This document shows, one piece after another, positions 26,570 through 35,260 of a DNA stretch of 64,000 nucleotides. The DNA is from a bacterium (GTDB taxonomy: Bacteria > Armatimonadota > Chthonomonadetes > Chthonomonadales > Chthonomonadaceae). The position numbers and the translations under genes were made by a program. The stretch covers positions 30,930 through 94,929 of the forward strand of contig JAJZFJ010000043.1 of the NCBI GenBank assembly GCA_021805395.1, in the 5' to 3' direction. The notes under the pieces were generated by a model, which saw only the letters and a list, made by a program, of their open reading frames with translations, did no database searches and was not told where the DNA came from. The first letter of the stretch is position 1; every line of letters begins with the position of its first letter.

Positions 26570-27274
26570 TTATCCTCTCTCTGTTTCGGTATCGGCAGAT
26601 GTTTCTGGAGCTTCCTCTGTTACATCCACATCACTGTTATCTTCTGACAATGCGGTGGTGCTTTCAACAGCTGCAGTTGTATCTTCCTGAACTACACTCT
26701 CCACCACAGGTGCCGTTGTTTCAAGCTCAATCGGATCGATAGCTGCTGCAGTAACGGGCGCTGTCTCTTCAGTGGATGCCTTCACTTTGGCAGCCTGTGC
26801 TGAGCTGCTCTGCCTCTTGGTTACAGTCTTCTTTGGCTTTCTGGGCTTTGGCTCAACCTCTTCGACTGTAATCGTGATGTGGCTCATTCTCTTGAGAATG
26901 CGGTAGGCTCTTCCCTGAGCTCTTGGCTGCATGCGTTTCATGCGGGGACCTTCGTCCACTCGGCACTCAACCAGCTTCAGTCTGTTAGCATCCAGTCCAT
27001 GATTGTTCACTGCATTTGCAACTGCGGACATAAGAGTCTTCTCAATAAAGGTGGCTGCCCTGTTTGGCACATACCTTAAGAGTGCAGCTGCATCAGCAGC
27101 ATACTGACCACGAACTGCATCCATCACCAGTCTGGCTTTGCGAGGTGGTACTCTCACAAACTTTGTGACAGCCTGAGCCTGGTTATCATCTACTTTGCGG
27201 CCGCGGAACCGCTTGCGATGCTCGCGGTGAACGCGCGGGCGCTCCTGCACCGCTATGTCTAAATCGTTACTCAT
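26570..27274 (-). CDS. rplV: 50S ribosomal protein L22 (uL22) with long acidic C-terminus
   Basis: 234 residues against about 110 usual. The conserved L22 part runs from AVTKFVRVPPRKARLVMDAVRG (about 36-57) to KRMQPRAQGRAYRILKRMSHITITVEE (about 113-139), including the tunnel beta-hairpin. The remaining about 90 residues are first basic (PKPRKPKKTVTKR) and then Thr/Glu/Ala/Val-rich and acidic (IDPIELETTAPVVESVVQED to DVDVTEEAPETSADTE). The reading frame continues unbroken and stops 4 bp before rpsC. The tail's role is unknown. Confidence 0.93.
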   Translation of the reverse strand: MSNDLDIAVQERPRVHREHRKRFRGRKVDDNQAQAVTKFVRVPPRKARLVMDAVRGQYAADAAALLRYVPNRAATFIEKTLMSAVANAVNNHGLDANRLKLVECRVDEGPRMKRMQPRAQGRAYRILKRMSHITITVEEVEPKPRKPKKTVTKRQSSSAQAAKVKASTEETAPVTAAAIDPIELETTAPVVESVVQEDTTAAVESTTALSEDNSDVDVTEEAPETSADTETERG

Positions 27275-27286
27275 TTTTAGAGACCT

Positions 27287-27574
27287 CTATTTAATGTGGG
27301 AGCGCCGTTCCACCTGCTGGCCAGCATGACCACGGAACGTGCGTGTGAGGGCAAATTCGCCCAATTTGTGACCAACCATATTCTCAGTAACAAAGATCGG
27401 GATATGTTTCCTCCCGTCGTGTACCAGGAATGTATGACCGATAAAGTCAGGGAATATCGTCGATCTTCGAGACCAGGTCTTAATTGCCTTCTTCTCGTTT
27501 CTGACGTTCATGCCTCTTACTTTATCAAGAAGTTTGGGATCCGCATACGGTCCCTTCTTAACTGATCTTCCCAA
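27287..27574 (-). CDS. rpsS: 30S ribosomal protein S19 (uS19)
   Basis: 95 residues. [75 protein letters not shown] is the usual sequence from start to near the end, located in the head of the 30S subunit. It sits 13 bp after rplB and 12 bp before rplV. Ordinary. Confidence 0.97.
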   Translation of the reverse strand: MGRSVKKGPYADPKLLDKVRGMNVRNEKKAIKTWSRRSTIFPDFIGHTFLVHDGRKHIPIFVTENMVGHKLGEFALTRTFRGHAGQQVERRSHIK

Positions 27575-27587
27575 GTTTCACTCCCCG

Positions 27588-28442
27588 CTATTTCTGGTTA
27601 CGCCGGCGCACGATAAATTTATCGGTCGACTTGTTGTTACGAGTCTTATAGCCCAGTGCAGGCTTACCCCACGGGGTTGCAGGACCTTTACGTCGTCCAA
27701 TTGGGCTCTGAGCTTCACCTCCACCATGTGGGTGGTCTCTTGGTGTCATTGCTACACCTCGAACGTGACCTCGTCTTCCCTTCCACCGTGTTGCTCCTGC
27801 CTTACCCAGCGAGATGTTCTCGTGCTCTGGATTTCCTACCTGACCAATAGTTGCATAGCAGGACAGCAGGATTAAGCGGGTTTCCCCTGAAGGAAGGCGA
27901 ACTTGTCCATACTTTCCTTCTTTAGCCATTAGCTGCGCACCCACACCTGCTGAGCGAACAAGTTGCCCGCCTCGACCAGGGTAAAGCTCCACATTGTGGA
28001 TTGTGGTTCCAACTGGAATTGCTCTCAAAGGAAGGCAGTTTCCTGGACGGATATCCGCACCTTCGCTGGAGATAACATTATCTCCCTCTTTTAGACCGAT
28101 AGGCGTAAGAATATATCTCTTCTCACCATCGGCGTATTCCACCAGAGAGATTCGACATGTTCTGTTAGGGTCGTATTCTATGGTAAGCACCACACCAGGA
28201 ACATCAATTTTGTTCCTTTTGAAATCGATTACCCTGTACATTCGCTTGTTACCGCCGCCTCTAAAGCGGGTGGTAACGCGACCCTTGTTGTTTCTTCCGC
28301 CACTTTTCTTGTTAGGTTCAAGAAGTGGCTTATGAGGATCGACTGTTCGATTTTTACCCTCTTGTCTGGTGAGTTCCGAATATGTAGAAACAGATCGGAA
28401 CCTATGACCCGGGGTAGTAGGTTTTAATTTACGAACTGGCAT
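27588..28442 (-). CDS. rplB: 50S ribosomal protein L2 (uL2)
   Basis: 284 residues. N-terminal basic region with [30 protein letters not shown], the OB/SH3 core ([25 protein letters not shown]), and the peptidyl-transferase-proximal C-terminus [16 protein letters not shown] with the conserved His. Located 21 bp after rplW. Ordinary. Confidence 0.97.
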   Translation of the reverse strand: MPVRKLKPTTPGHRFRSVSTYSELTRQEGKNRTVDPHKPLLEPNKKSGGRNNKGRVTTRFRGGGNKRMYRVIDFKRNKIDVPGVVLTIEYDPNRTCRISLVEYADGEKRYILTPIGLKEGDNVISSEGADIRPGNCLPLRAIPVGTTIHNVELYPGRGGQLVRSAGVGAQLMAKEGKYGQVRLPSGETRLILLSCYATIGQVGNPEHENISLGKAGATRWKGRRGHVRGVAMTPRDHPHGGGEAQSPIGRRKGPATPWGKPALGYKTRNNKSTDKFIVRRRNQK

Positions 28443-28463
28443 TTATTGGTTCTCCGGTCTGCA

Positions 28464-28763
28464 CTACATTCCCTCGAAGAGAACGAGGGGGCGATCAGTT
28501 GTTACAATAGCTTTCTTCCAGTTTGGTGAATATCCTGGTTTTCCGCCTTTAGATTGTACTCTCTTCTTCTTACCCTTAACATGCAGCGTATTCACAGCGA
28601 GCACTTTGGCACCCTGGTTAGCATAGATGAGCGTTATGGCATGAGCAATATCAATCTTGGTGGCATTCATAGCTACCTTGAAATGGAACTTGTTAAGAGC
28701 TGCCTGTGCACTCGACTTTTCGGTGAGAAGCGGGCGCACAACGATCAGATGGGGATCAATCAT
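28464..28763 (-). CDS. rplW: 50S ribosomal protein L23 (uL23)
   Basis: 99 residues: VVRPLLTEKSSAQAALNKFHFKVAMNATKIDIAHAI then VLAVNTLHVKGKKKRVQSKGGKPGYSPNWKKAIVTT. It forms the docking site for SRP and trigger factor at the tunnel exit. It overlaps rplD by 4 bases (ATGA). Confidence 0.96.
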   Translation of the reverse strand: MIDPHLIVVRPLLTEKSSAQAALNKFHFKVAMNATKIDIAHAITLIYANQGAKVLAVNTLHVKGKKKRVQSKGGKPGYSPNWKKAIVTTDRPLVLFEGM

Positions 28764-29431
28764 GCCGCCACCTCCTCATTGTTATTTGAATTGGCTGGTG
28801 TCCACACACTTTCAATTTTTTCTACAGCAGAGGCAACAATCACAATCTTATGTGCTGTTAATACATCTCTCACTGAGAAGTTAGGGGCAAATCTGAGCAT
28901 TACATTGTGCAGATTTCTGGTCGAAATGTGTGATTTCGTATCGTACTCGGCTACAAGAATGAGTACTTTGCGTGCTTCATGCACTCCCAGAGCCTTCAAT
29001 ACAGCCACTGCCTCTTTTGTTTTAGGTGTTTCACCAGGAAGATTAAATGCATTAATTGCTATCATGGAACCGTCTGCTACTTTACTGGATAATGCGCAGC
29101 GCATGGCACCACGTCTCATCTTTACTGGCAGATCTTTCCTGTAATCACGTGGATGAGGTCCAAACACAACACCACCACCTCTCCATTGTGGGGCGCGAAT
29201 GGTTCCCTGTCGGGCTCTTCCCGTACCTTTTTGTTTCCAGGGCTTGCGTCCACCACCACGCACATCGTGTCGAACTTTAGTGTTGTGAGTTCCCTGTCGA
29301 TAATTTGCCTCTTCGGCAACAATAGCCTGATGAACCAGCGCTTTGTTGAATTCCACGCCGAAGATGGCGTCGGGCAGACTGAGGTTACCGACCTCTGCGC
29401 CCTCCATATTATACATTGGTATACTAGCCAT
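28760..29431 (-). CDS. rplD: 50S ribosomal protein L4 (uL4)
   Basis: 223 residues. The extended tunnel loop RQGTHNTKVRHDVRGGGRKPWKQKGTGRARQGTIRAPQWRGGGVVFGPHPRDY is intact, as is the C-terminal Rossmann-like part with RNLHNVMLRFAPNFSVRDVLTAHKIVI. L4 autoregulates the S10 operon in E. coli through a leader hairpin; no such leader was identified ahead of rpsJ here. Located 13 bp after rplC. Confidence 0.96.
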   Translation of the reverse strand: MASIPMYNMEGAEVGNLSLPDAIFGVEFNKALVHQAIVAEEANYRQGTHNTKVRHDVRGGGRKPWKQKGTGRARQGTIRAPQWRGGGVVFGPHPRDYRKDLPVKMRRGAMRCALSSKVADGSMIAINAFNLPGETPKTKEAVAVLKALGVHEARKVLILVAEYDTKSHISTRNLHNVMLRFAPNFSVRDVLTAHKIVIVASAVEKIESVWTPANSNNNEEVAA

Positions 29432-29444
29432 GTCGGTGTGTCTC

Positions 29445-30071
29445 CTAGCGCTGTTCTAAGCGCTGTATTGTGAGAAGAGTTCCATCTGTACCGGGAACTG
29501 CTCCCTGAATAAGCAATAGATTTTTTTCTGCATCCACACGGATGATTTTAAGGCCGCGAACCGTAACCTGTTTGTTACCCATCTGGCCAGGTTTGCGAGT
29601 TCCCTTAAATGTACGTGCAGCATCTGTTGCACCACCCGACTGCGGTTTTCTACGAATTGTTGAACCGTGTGTGGCATCTCCTCCGTGGAAATGGTACAGC
29701 TTCACAACTCCCTGGTATCCTTTACCTTTTGAGGTACCGGTTACTTTAACTCTCATACCAGGTTGAAAAATATCACATTTAATTGCGTCACCATGTTTAT
29801 AAGCGCCAGGATTGTCTGTTCTGATTTCTCGAAGAAATCGCATGACAGATACTCCGGCACTGGTAAACTGCCCCGATCTTGGTTTGTTGACAAGTCGGGG
29901 GCGGATATCGCCAAAACCGACCTGGATGGCAGTATAGCCATCATTCTCAACACTTTTGAGCTGCGTGACAATGCAGGGGCCTGCTTCTATCACGGAGACC
30001 GGTACTACCTGACCAGAATCGTCAAAGATCTGTGTCATGCCGATCTTTCTGCCCAGAATTGTGTCGACCAC
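29445..30071 (-). CDS. rplC: 50S ribosomal protein L3 (uL3)
   Basis: 208 residues: ILGRKIGMTQIFDDSGQVVPVSVIEAGPCIV, VGFGDIRPRLVNKPRSGQF, GTSKGKGYQGVVKLYHFHGGDATHGS, and FKGTRKPGQMGNKQVTVRGLKII with the Gln position that is methylated by PrmB in some bacteria. It starts 26 bp after rpsJ. Ordinary. Confidence 0.96.
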   Translation of the reverse strand: MVDTILGRKIGMTQIFDDSGQVVPVSVIEAGPCIVTQLKSVENDGYTAIQVGFGDIRPRLVNKPRSGQFTSAGVSVMRFLREIRTDNPGAYKHGDAIKCDIFQPGMRVKVTGTSKGKGYQGVVKLYHFHGGDATHGSTIRRKPQSGGATDAARTFKGTRKPGQMGNKQVTVRGLKIIRVDAEKNLLLIQGAVPGTDGTLLTIQRLEQR

Positions 30072-30097
30072 TCTACTATCTCCTTAATATATTCTGA

Positions 30098-30418
30098 CTA
30101 GAGCTTGATTGCAATATCAACGCCGCTAGGCAGATCCAGACGCATAAGTGCATCTATTGTTTTTGAACTTGGCTCCAGAATATCTATGAGCCTTTTGTGA
30201 GTACGCTGTTCGAAATGCTCCATACTCTCTTTATCAATGGTGGTACCACGGTTTACACACACAATATGCTTCTCGGTTGGAAGCAGTACTGGTCCGGATA
30301 GTCGTGCACCTGTGCGTTTGACTGTATCCACGATCTTCTCTACAGACTGATCCAGGATTCTGTGGTCAAATGCTCGTAGTCTGATACGCACCTTGCTTCG
30401 GCGCACCATGCTGTTCAT
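30098..30418 (-). CDS. rpsJ: 30S ribosomal protein S10 (uS10, NusE)
   Basis: 106 residues: [51 protein letters not shown] then [37 protein letters not shown]. It is both a 30S head protein and the NusE antitermination factor. It is the first protein gene after tuf, separated by an 85-bp gap that contains a terminator-like hairpin, so a second promoter or read-through must feed the S10 genes. Confidence 0.96.
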   Translation of the reverse strand: MNSMVRRSKVRIRLRAFDHRILDQSVEKIVDTVKRTGARLSGPVLLPTEKHIVCVNRGTTIDKESMEHFEQRTHKRLIDILEPSSKTIDALMRLDLPSGVDIAIKL

Positions 30419-30464
30419 ACTATCTCTCCTTCGGTGCTGTGAATTAAATCACCCGCACACATTA

Positions 30465-30492
30465 AAAGCCGGCTGCTTATGCCGCCGGCTTT
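30465..30492 (-). terminator. Terminator-like hairpin after tuf
   Basis: AAAGCCGGC (30465-30473) pairs with GCCGGCTTT (30484-30492), 9 bp, loop 10. On the transcribed strand the stem ends in CTTTTAAT, a short U-run. It lies 11 bp after the tuf stop and would terminate or attenuate tRNA-tuf transcripts before rpsJ. Confidence 0.6.
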
Positions 30493-30503
30493 AAACTTCT
30501 AAT

Positions 30504-31703
30504 CTATTCGAAGATTTTGGTTACAACGCCTGCACCCACTGTGTGTCCACCCTCTCGAACTGCAAAGCGAAGACCCTCTTCCATTGCAATTGGCTGAACA
30601 AGATCGGCAGTTATTCTAACGTTGTCTCCAGGCATTACCATGTCAATGCCTTCTGGCAGGTGCATGGTTCCGGTAACATCCGTCGTTCTGAAGTAGAACT
30701 GGGGTCGATAGCCATTGTGAAGTGGCTTATGTCTTCCACCCTCTTCTTTGGTGAGGATATAGATCTCACCCTGGAACTTGGTGTGTGGCTTAATGCTGCC
30801 GGGCTTAGCGACAACCTGACCGCGCTCTACATCGGTTCTGTTCACACCGCGAAGCAGTACGCCTGCATTGTCACCACCGTAGATGATGTCGCAGATCTTG
30901 TGGAACTGCTCCAGTGAGGTTGCAATGGTTGCACGTGTAGGACGTAATCCGATTACTTCCACTGGCTCGTTCAGCTTCAGGGTTCCGCGCTCAACTCTAC
31001 CGGTTACGACTGTACCTCGACCAGTGATGGTGAAGACATCTTCAACAGGCATAAGGAACGGCTTCTCAACATCGCGCTCTGGAGTTGGAATGTAGGCATC
31101 CACTGCGTCCATCAGTTCCCAGATCTTGGCGTTGGCAGGATTAGCTCGCGTTGACTCTGGAGCCAGAAGAGCTTCTGTTGCAGACCCTCTGATAACAGGG
31201 ATATCGTCGCCAGGAAAATCGTACTTGGAGAGCAGTTCGCGAACTTCAAGTTCAACCAGGTCAAGAAGCTCGGCATCGTCTACCATGTCGCACTTGTTAA
31301 GGAATACCACCACATAAGGAACACCTACCTGACGCGCAAGCAGAATGTGCTCGCGGGTCTGGGGCATTGGGCCGTCTGCTGCGGAGACAACAAGGATTGC
31401 GCCATCCATCTGGGCAGCACCCGTAATCATGTTCTTGATGTAGTCGGCATGGCCAGGGCAGTCGACGTGTGCATAGTGGCGGCTGTCTGTCTCATACTCG
31501 GCATGGTATACGTTGATGGTAACTCCACGCGCTCTCTCTTCAGGTGCGCTGTCGATCTCATCATACTTAAGGGCTTTGCTGCCATTATGTTCTGCAAGCA
31601 CGCGGGTGATTGCACTTGTAAGTGATGTCTTGCCGTGGTCTACATGACCGATGGTGCCGATGTTTACATGCGGCTTGGTTCGCTCAAACTTCTGCTTGCC
31701 CAT
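30504..31703 (-). CDS. tuf: Elongation factor Tu
   Basis: 399 residues; delivers aminoacyl-tRNA to the ribosome. The GTPase motifs are [10 protein letters not shown] (about 19-28), [28 protein letters not shown] (about 81-108), NKCDMV and GSA; domain 2 has [18 protein letters not shown], and domain 3 has [24 protein letters not shown] and the end [15 protein letters not shown]. It follows tRNA-Thr by about 100 bp, the classical tRNA-tuf arrangement, with a hairpin terminator after the stop. No second copy is in the window. Confidence 0.97.
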   Translation of the reverse strand: MGKQKFERTKPHVNIGTIGHVDHGKTSLTSAITRVLAEHNGSKALKYDEIDSAPEERARGVTINVYHAEYETDSRHYAHVDCPGHADYIKNMITGAAQMDGAILVVSAADGPMPQTREHILLARQVGVPYVVVFLNKCDMVDDAELLDLVELEVRELLSKYDFPGDDIPVIRGSATEALLAPESTRANPANAKIWELMDAVDAYIPTPERDVEKPFLMPVEDVFTITGRGTVVTGRVERGTLKLNEPVEVIGLRPTRATIATSLEQFHKICDIIYGGDNAGVLLRGVNRTDVERGQVVAKPGSIKPHTKFQGEIYILTKEEGGRHKPLHNGYRPQFYFRTTDVTGTMHLPEGIDMVMPGDNVRITADLVQPIAMEEGLRFAVREGGHTVGAGVVTKIFE

Positions 31704-31801
31704 GAGAGCCTCTTCTCCTCCACTAATTTGTGGTGAACTGTTCGAAAGTTGCCTGGTGCGCTTATGGCGTAATCATTTCCAGGTGCTTATAATCGGAGAC
31801 C

Positions 31802-31873
31802 AGCCCACACTGGGAATCGAACCCAGTACCTCTTCTTTACCAAAGAAGTGCTCTGCCGATGAGCTATGTGGGC
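31802..31873 (-). tRNA. tRNA-Thr (GGT)
   Basis: Cloverleaf on the minus strand: acceptor GCCCACA/TGTGGGC, D arm GCTC/GAGC, anticodon stem CTTCT/AGAAG with loop TTGGTAA (anticodon GGT), T arm CTGGG-TTCGATT-CCCAG. The 3' CCA is not encoded. It lies 8 bp after tRNA-Tyr and upstream of tuf. Confidence 0.95.
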
Positions 31874-31881
31874 GGTATATA

Positions 31882-31965
31882 TGGTGGGGAGAAGAGGATT
31901 CGAACCTCTGAAGCTGTCGCAACTGATTTACAGTCAGTCCCCTTTGGCCACTCGGGTATCTCCCC
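31882..31965 (-). tRNA. tRNA-Tyr (GTA)
   Basis: Class II tRNA on the minus strand: acceptor GGGGAGA/TCTCCCC, anticodon stem ACTGA/TCAGT with loop CTGTAAA (anticodon GTA), a long variable arm, and T arm AGAGG-TTCGAAT-CCTCT. The 3' ACCA is encoded at 31882-31885, unlike the neighbouring tRNA-Thr. First gene of the tRNA-tuf transcript. Confidence 0.95.
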
Positions 31966-31974
31966 ATATTTTGT

Positions 31975-32027
31975 GTTTGCCCAGTTAGCAGGCAAACTTT
32001 AACTCGGCGGCTGAAAGCACGCCGAGT
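31975..32027 (-). promoter_or_regulatory. Two leader hairpins ahead of tRNA-Tyr
   Basis: Directly after the predicted transcription start come ACTCGGCG/CGCCGAGT (32020-32027 with 32002-32009, 8 bp perfect) and GTTTGCC/GGCAAAC (31991-31997 with 31975-31981, 7 bp perfect). They fill nearly all of the leader of the tRNA-tuf transcript. A processing or stability function is likely; neither is followed by a U-run. Confidence 0.5.
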
Positions 32028-32034
32028 ATGGTTT

Positions 32035-32064
32035 AATATACCACCTGACCCTGATATGCGTCAA
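32035..32064 (-). promoter_or_regulatory. Sigma70-type promoter of the tRNA-Tyr/tRNA-Thr/tuf operon
   Basis: On the minus strand, TTGACG (complement of 32059-32064) and TATATT (complement of 32035-32040) are spaced 18 bp. Transcription should start near 32028, exactly where the first leader hairpin begins. It is the best promoter upstream of the translation gene block. Confidence 0.7.
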
Positions 32065-32570
32065 GTTTGAAGTCTGAAAACAGTTAACAATAGCGTCATA
32101 TAATGCAAGCTATAAAATTGACATGTCATAATAAACAGCAAACATCTCATTACAAATTACAGAAAGTTTCTTTCGCTCTAATTTTATTCTAAAACAGTAT
32201 CTCATCATATGATATCTTCACAATTTAAAATACAGCTCAATGTGACCTTTGCTGAATTAATAGCTAGATCGGTTTGATTTGATGATGCATTAAATATCGC
32301 TTAATAACTCCGGATGATCCATAAGCACTCAAAAGTCGCTTCGTGTGTTATGTAAAGATGACCCGCAGTGGTATATTTGCCGGAGCTTTAACTCTGTTTC
32401 AGGAATGATCTCTAATCATTTCGATATGCTACTATCAAAGGATGGACAGAAGCGACCTCTAGCGGTCTGATCCCGTTTAGTTAATGAAGTTCTGTTAATA
32501 TGCTGCAATTGTGTATGTTATCGTGTTCAGATATAAGAGATGCCTGGGTAGTATGGAGGAACTGTTAAAC
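32065..32570. other. AT-rich intergenic region, no gene seen
   Basis: About 500 bases between the divergent tuf-operon promoter and the small gene at 32571. The sequence is clearly more AT-rich than its surroundings and no reading frame, tRNA or strong hairpin stands out. It presumably holds the promoter of the 32571 gene and perhaps upstream activating (UP/Fis-like) sequence for the tRNA promoter. This is inference from position only. Confidence 0.4.
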
Positions 32571-32771
32571 ATGCCCGATAGAAGTAGTTATCGCATTAAG
32601 AAAACACCTCTTCATCCTGATGAATATGATGATGTATCTCATCTATCACCGTCACAGAGGATAGAAATGGTTTGCGAGCTGACACGAGATGTGTGGGCAT
32701 TCAAAGGACAGCCAGTAGATGAATCCAGACTTCCAAGACATTCTCTCTTCGTTTATATCCGCAGAGGTTGA
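32571..32771 (+). CDS. Small protein paired with a nucleotidyltransferase gene
   Basis: 66 residues from ATG 32571, with GGAGGA ten bases upstream (32555-32560); upstream in-frame ATGs have no ribosome-binding site. The sequence RIEMVCELTRDVWAFKGQPVDESRLPRHSLFVYIRRG recalls small proteins encoded just upstream of MNT-like nucleotidyltransferases in other bacteria (pattern LTxDxWAFKGxxxxxSRLPRH). This is recollection of a pattern, not a search result. Its 3' end overlaps the next, broken, gene by 53 bp in another frame. It may be an antitoxin or an orphaned remnant of a toxin-antitoxin-like pair. Confidence 0.6.
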   Translation: MPDRSSYRIKKTPLHPDEYDDVSHLSPSQRIEMVCELTRDVWAFKGQPVDESRLPRHSLFVYIRRG

Positions 32772-33174
32772 CTTTCTTTTCATGGGTGCTTTTGCAATGG
32801 CAGTACATGGGACACTGCGAGCCACAGGAGATATGCATCTGTGGGTTAGTACTGAACCTGAGAGTGCAGCACGAATCTTATAAGCATTACAGGAGTGTGG
32901 TGCACCTATGCAGGATATCTCAGAAACAGATTTTATTGCAGGCGACACCGTTCTTGAAACCGGCAATGCTCCCAGACGTATCGACATACTAACATCAATT
33001 GACGGTGTGGATTATAGTTCGGCAGGTCTAAATAGAATAATTGTTGAAGTTAGTGAAATGAGAATTCCAGTGATAGGATTACAGGATCTCGTCCGGAACA
33101 GGCGTGAGAATGGAACAACAAAAGATTATGCAGATGCAGACATGTTTCAAAGCAGATTGAATATGGGTTCTTGA
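32719..33174 (+). pseudogene. Nucleotidyltransferase-fold (MNT/AbiEii-like) gene with an internal stop
   Basis: The frame from ATG 32719 would code 151 residues: NPDFQDILSSFISAEVDFLFMGAFAMAVHG, RATGDMHLWVSTEPESAARIL, then TAA at 32881-32883, then ALQECGAPMQDISETDF, NAPRRIDILTSIDGVDY, IPVIGLQDLVRNRRENGTTKDYADADMF to the TGA at 33172. Family members have a GG loop and a D-x-D pair (about GGYAVAxHG and DLDIWV); here they read GAF and DMH, so the catalytic site is also degraded. The continuing homology past the stop shows decay or read-through; decay is more likely. It follows a small partner gene. Confidence 0.75.
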
Positions 33175-33212
33175 CACATCCCAAACCTTTCCAGCATAAT
33201 ACCAACTGGAAA

Positions 33213-33285
<73 letters not shown>

Positions 33286-33302
33286 TTTAGTCCCCTCACA
33301 TT

Positions 33303-35081
33303 TCACCCATGCAGCTCAATGTCTATTGTTGTCTCTCTTGTATAATCGGCAGCCCCGGGTGCAGCTCCTCTAGGTTTTCTCACATATCGTTTTAAAGTGT
33401 AATCAACAGATACTAGTGAGGCATGTTTTTGTGACGAATGCTGAACACACACCTCTGCAGCCCGCATTAGAACTGATCTTGGTACTCGAGTGGGTTCTCC
33501 ATGTGTTCTTAACACAACGTGAGAACCAGCTGCAGCTCGAACATGGAACCACAGGTCGTTTGGAGATGCAATTCTGAGTGTCAGATAGTCGTTTGCGGTG
33601 GCTGTCTCTCCCACCAATATCTCATAACCTTCCTGGGTTATAATTCTCCTTATTTTGTGACCTTCAAACTCCTGTTTTTTCTTACCCGCAGATGGCTCGG
33701 GTTCCAGCGTCTGTTTTATCAGCCCTTCACGCAGCAGGCTATCAGTAAGATTATCGAAAAGCTGCTTTTCTTCCATTCCTTCCATTTTTGAGAGGGCATT
33801 CAGAAGTTTCTCACGTTCTTCTTTGAGGATTGACATACGCTCCATCTCACCAGCCTCTGCCTCTTTTGCCCGTTTGTAACGAGAGAATAGATGCTCGGCA
33901 TTTTGCTGCGGCGTAAGTGTGGGATCAAGTTGCAGTGTGATCTCTACCGGATCGTCAAGGAAGTAATTAAGCAGTTTTACTTCAGCAGTTTCAGGACCTA
34001 TCTGCCATAAATTCCCCAGTATTAACTCAGCATGCTGCCTGAACTCTTCATATCGTGCAGACTCCTTCAAAGCTTCGTTAACCGCCGCTATCTGCCGTTC
34101 CACCCTTTGCAGCTCTTTGTGAATTCGCTGAGAAGTCTCCTTGTATGCTTTCTCCACGATTTTATGCGAAGAGATTACCTCCCATGCTTCGCCTAGACCG
34201 ATAGATAGACTTTGAACACTCTTCTGCTTCAGAGTTGATTGACAGATTGGGAATGGATAACAGCCTATCGGGCTTCCATCACCATCCAGAAGCATAACGG
34301 GTTTGAACTGTAACACGGCGGAAGGGAGAATTATGGATTCCCATGCCTTGCTGATTCCGGCTTCCCACGAATCTTCTGACCTTGCAAGAGCCTCGATCTC
34401 TTTAGCAAGAAAGGGAGACATTCCTTCATAGATCTGCATGAGAGCTTCCGTTAGAGCTTTAGGCTTCTGGAAGTCCATCTCCGGAATTTCACGCAGGATA
34501 GCATCGATTGAGCCCTCAGCAAAGGGGCTAAGCCTATCTGACTGCTCGGGGGGAGGCATATAAGTATGACCTGGTAAGGTTTCTCGTACTCTGTTTATAC
34601 GCTTGCTGATCCTGCGTGCTGAGTCCATAATTTTAAACTCAGAATCCACAAGAACAAGATTTGAGTGTTTTCCCATAAGCTCTGCAATAAGAGTGAATGG
34701 AGCCTCGGTAGAACCGCCCGCGGTGATATGTAAAATACGATCAAACCCTTGCTGCTGGATATTTAGAACCCTCCGATTTTCCAGATGCTTTCGAAGAGCC
34801 ATACAGAATGAGAAAGGTACAGGACTGTTTGGAGTTCTGCTCTGCGTGAGATGAATTCGGGCATCTTGTGGGTGACAGCTCAGCAATAGGTGATGAGACT
34901 TCCCATTATTACGTATATTCAAAAAGAGCGTATTGATATCTGGTTGTCTGATTTCCTGAATTTGACCACCGATTAAGAGATTCGAAAGTTCATTCGTTAC
35001 CGCCCGAAGTGTCAAACTATCGAATGGAACTCTTAGAACACTTTTAGTGAGTTTATTATCTGATTTGTTGTATAATGTCAT
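33303..35081 (-). CDS. rqcH: RqcH / NFACT-family ribosome quality control protein
   Basis: 592 residues from ATG 35081; the family core begins at VPFDSLTLRAVTNELSNLL, and 34 upstream codons have no homology. NFACT-N domain at about 20-200 with GFDRILHI holding the Asp-Arg pair that in RqcH binds tRNA-Ala; two helix-hairpin-helix-type segments (FLAKEIEAL); long coiled coil at about 320-450; NFACT-R domain with SPNDLWFHVRAAAGSHVVLRTHGE near 500. In Bacillus RqcH adds C-terminal alanine tails to stalled nascent chains on split 50S subunits. The gene lies near, and convergent with, tRNA-Phe. Confidence 0.9.
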   Translation of the reverse strand: MTLYNKSDNKLTKSVLRVPFDSLTLRAVTNELSNLLIGGQIQEIRQPDINTLFLNIRNNGKSHHLLLSCHPQDARIHLTQSRTPNSPVPFSFCMALRKHLENRRVLNIQQQGFDRILHITAGGSTEAPFTLIAELMGKHSNLVLVDSEFKIMDSARRISKRINRVRETLPGHTYMPPPEQSDRLSPFAEGSIDAILREIPEMDFQKPKALTEALMQIYEGMSPFLAKEIEALARSEDSWEAGISKAWESIILPSAVLQFKPVMLLDGDGSPIGCYPFPICQSTLKQKSVQSLSIGLGEAWEVISSHKIVEKAYKETSQRIHKELQRVERQIAAVNEALKESARYEEFRQHAELILGNLWQIGPETAEVKLLNYFLDDPVEITLQLDPTLTPQQNAEHLFSRYKRAKEAEAGEMERMSILKEEREKLLNALSKMEGMEEKQLFDNLTDSLLREGLIKQTLEPEPSAGKKKQEFEGHKIRRIITQEGYEILVGETATANDYLTLRIASPNDLWFHVRAAAGSHVVLRTHGEPTRVPRSVLMRAAEVCVQHSSQKHASLVSVDYTLKRYVRKPRGAAPGAADYTRETTIDIELHG

Positions 35082-35260
35082 GATTGAATAGTGCCATAAG
35101 GTGCCATACCAGTCAAGTAGATTCCAGGTTTGGCTTGTAAAACTCTCATTAATTAAGAGAGCAAACTTCCTGGAAATAACCACAATTTCAAGACTGTATC
35201 CTAAATGACGTTCCGGTTTAACTGGTCAGCACAAGGAACATGTCGCAGGAGAAGAGCACG

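Noticed and set aside
32768..32992. Plus-strand frame in the nucleotidyltransferase region
   Set aside because: It is an out-of-frame reading of the broken nucleotidyltransferase gene, whose homology lies in the frame from 32719.
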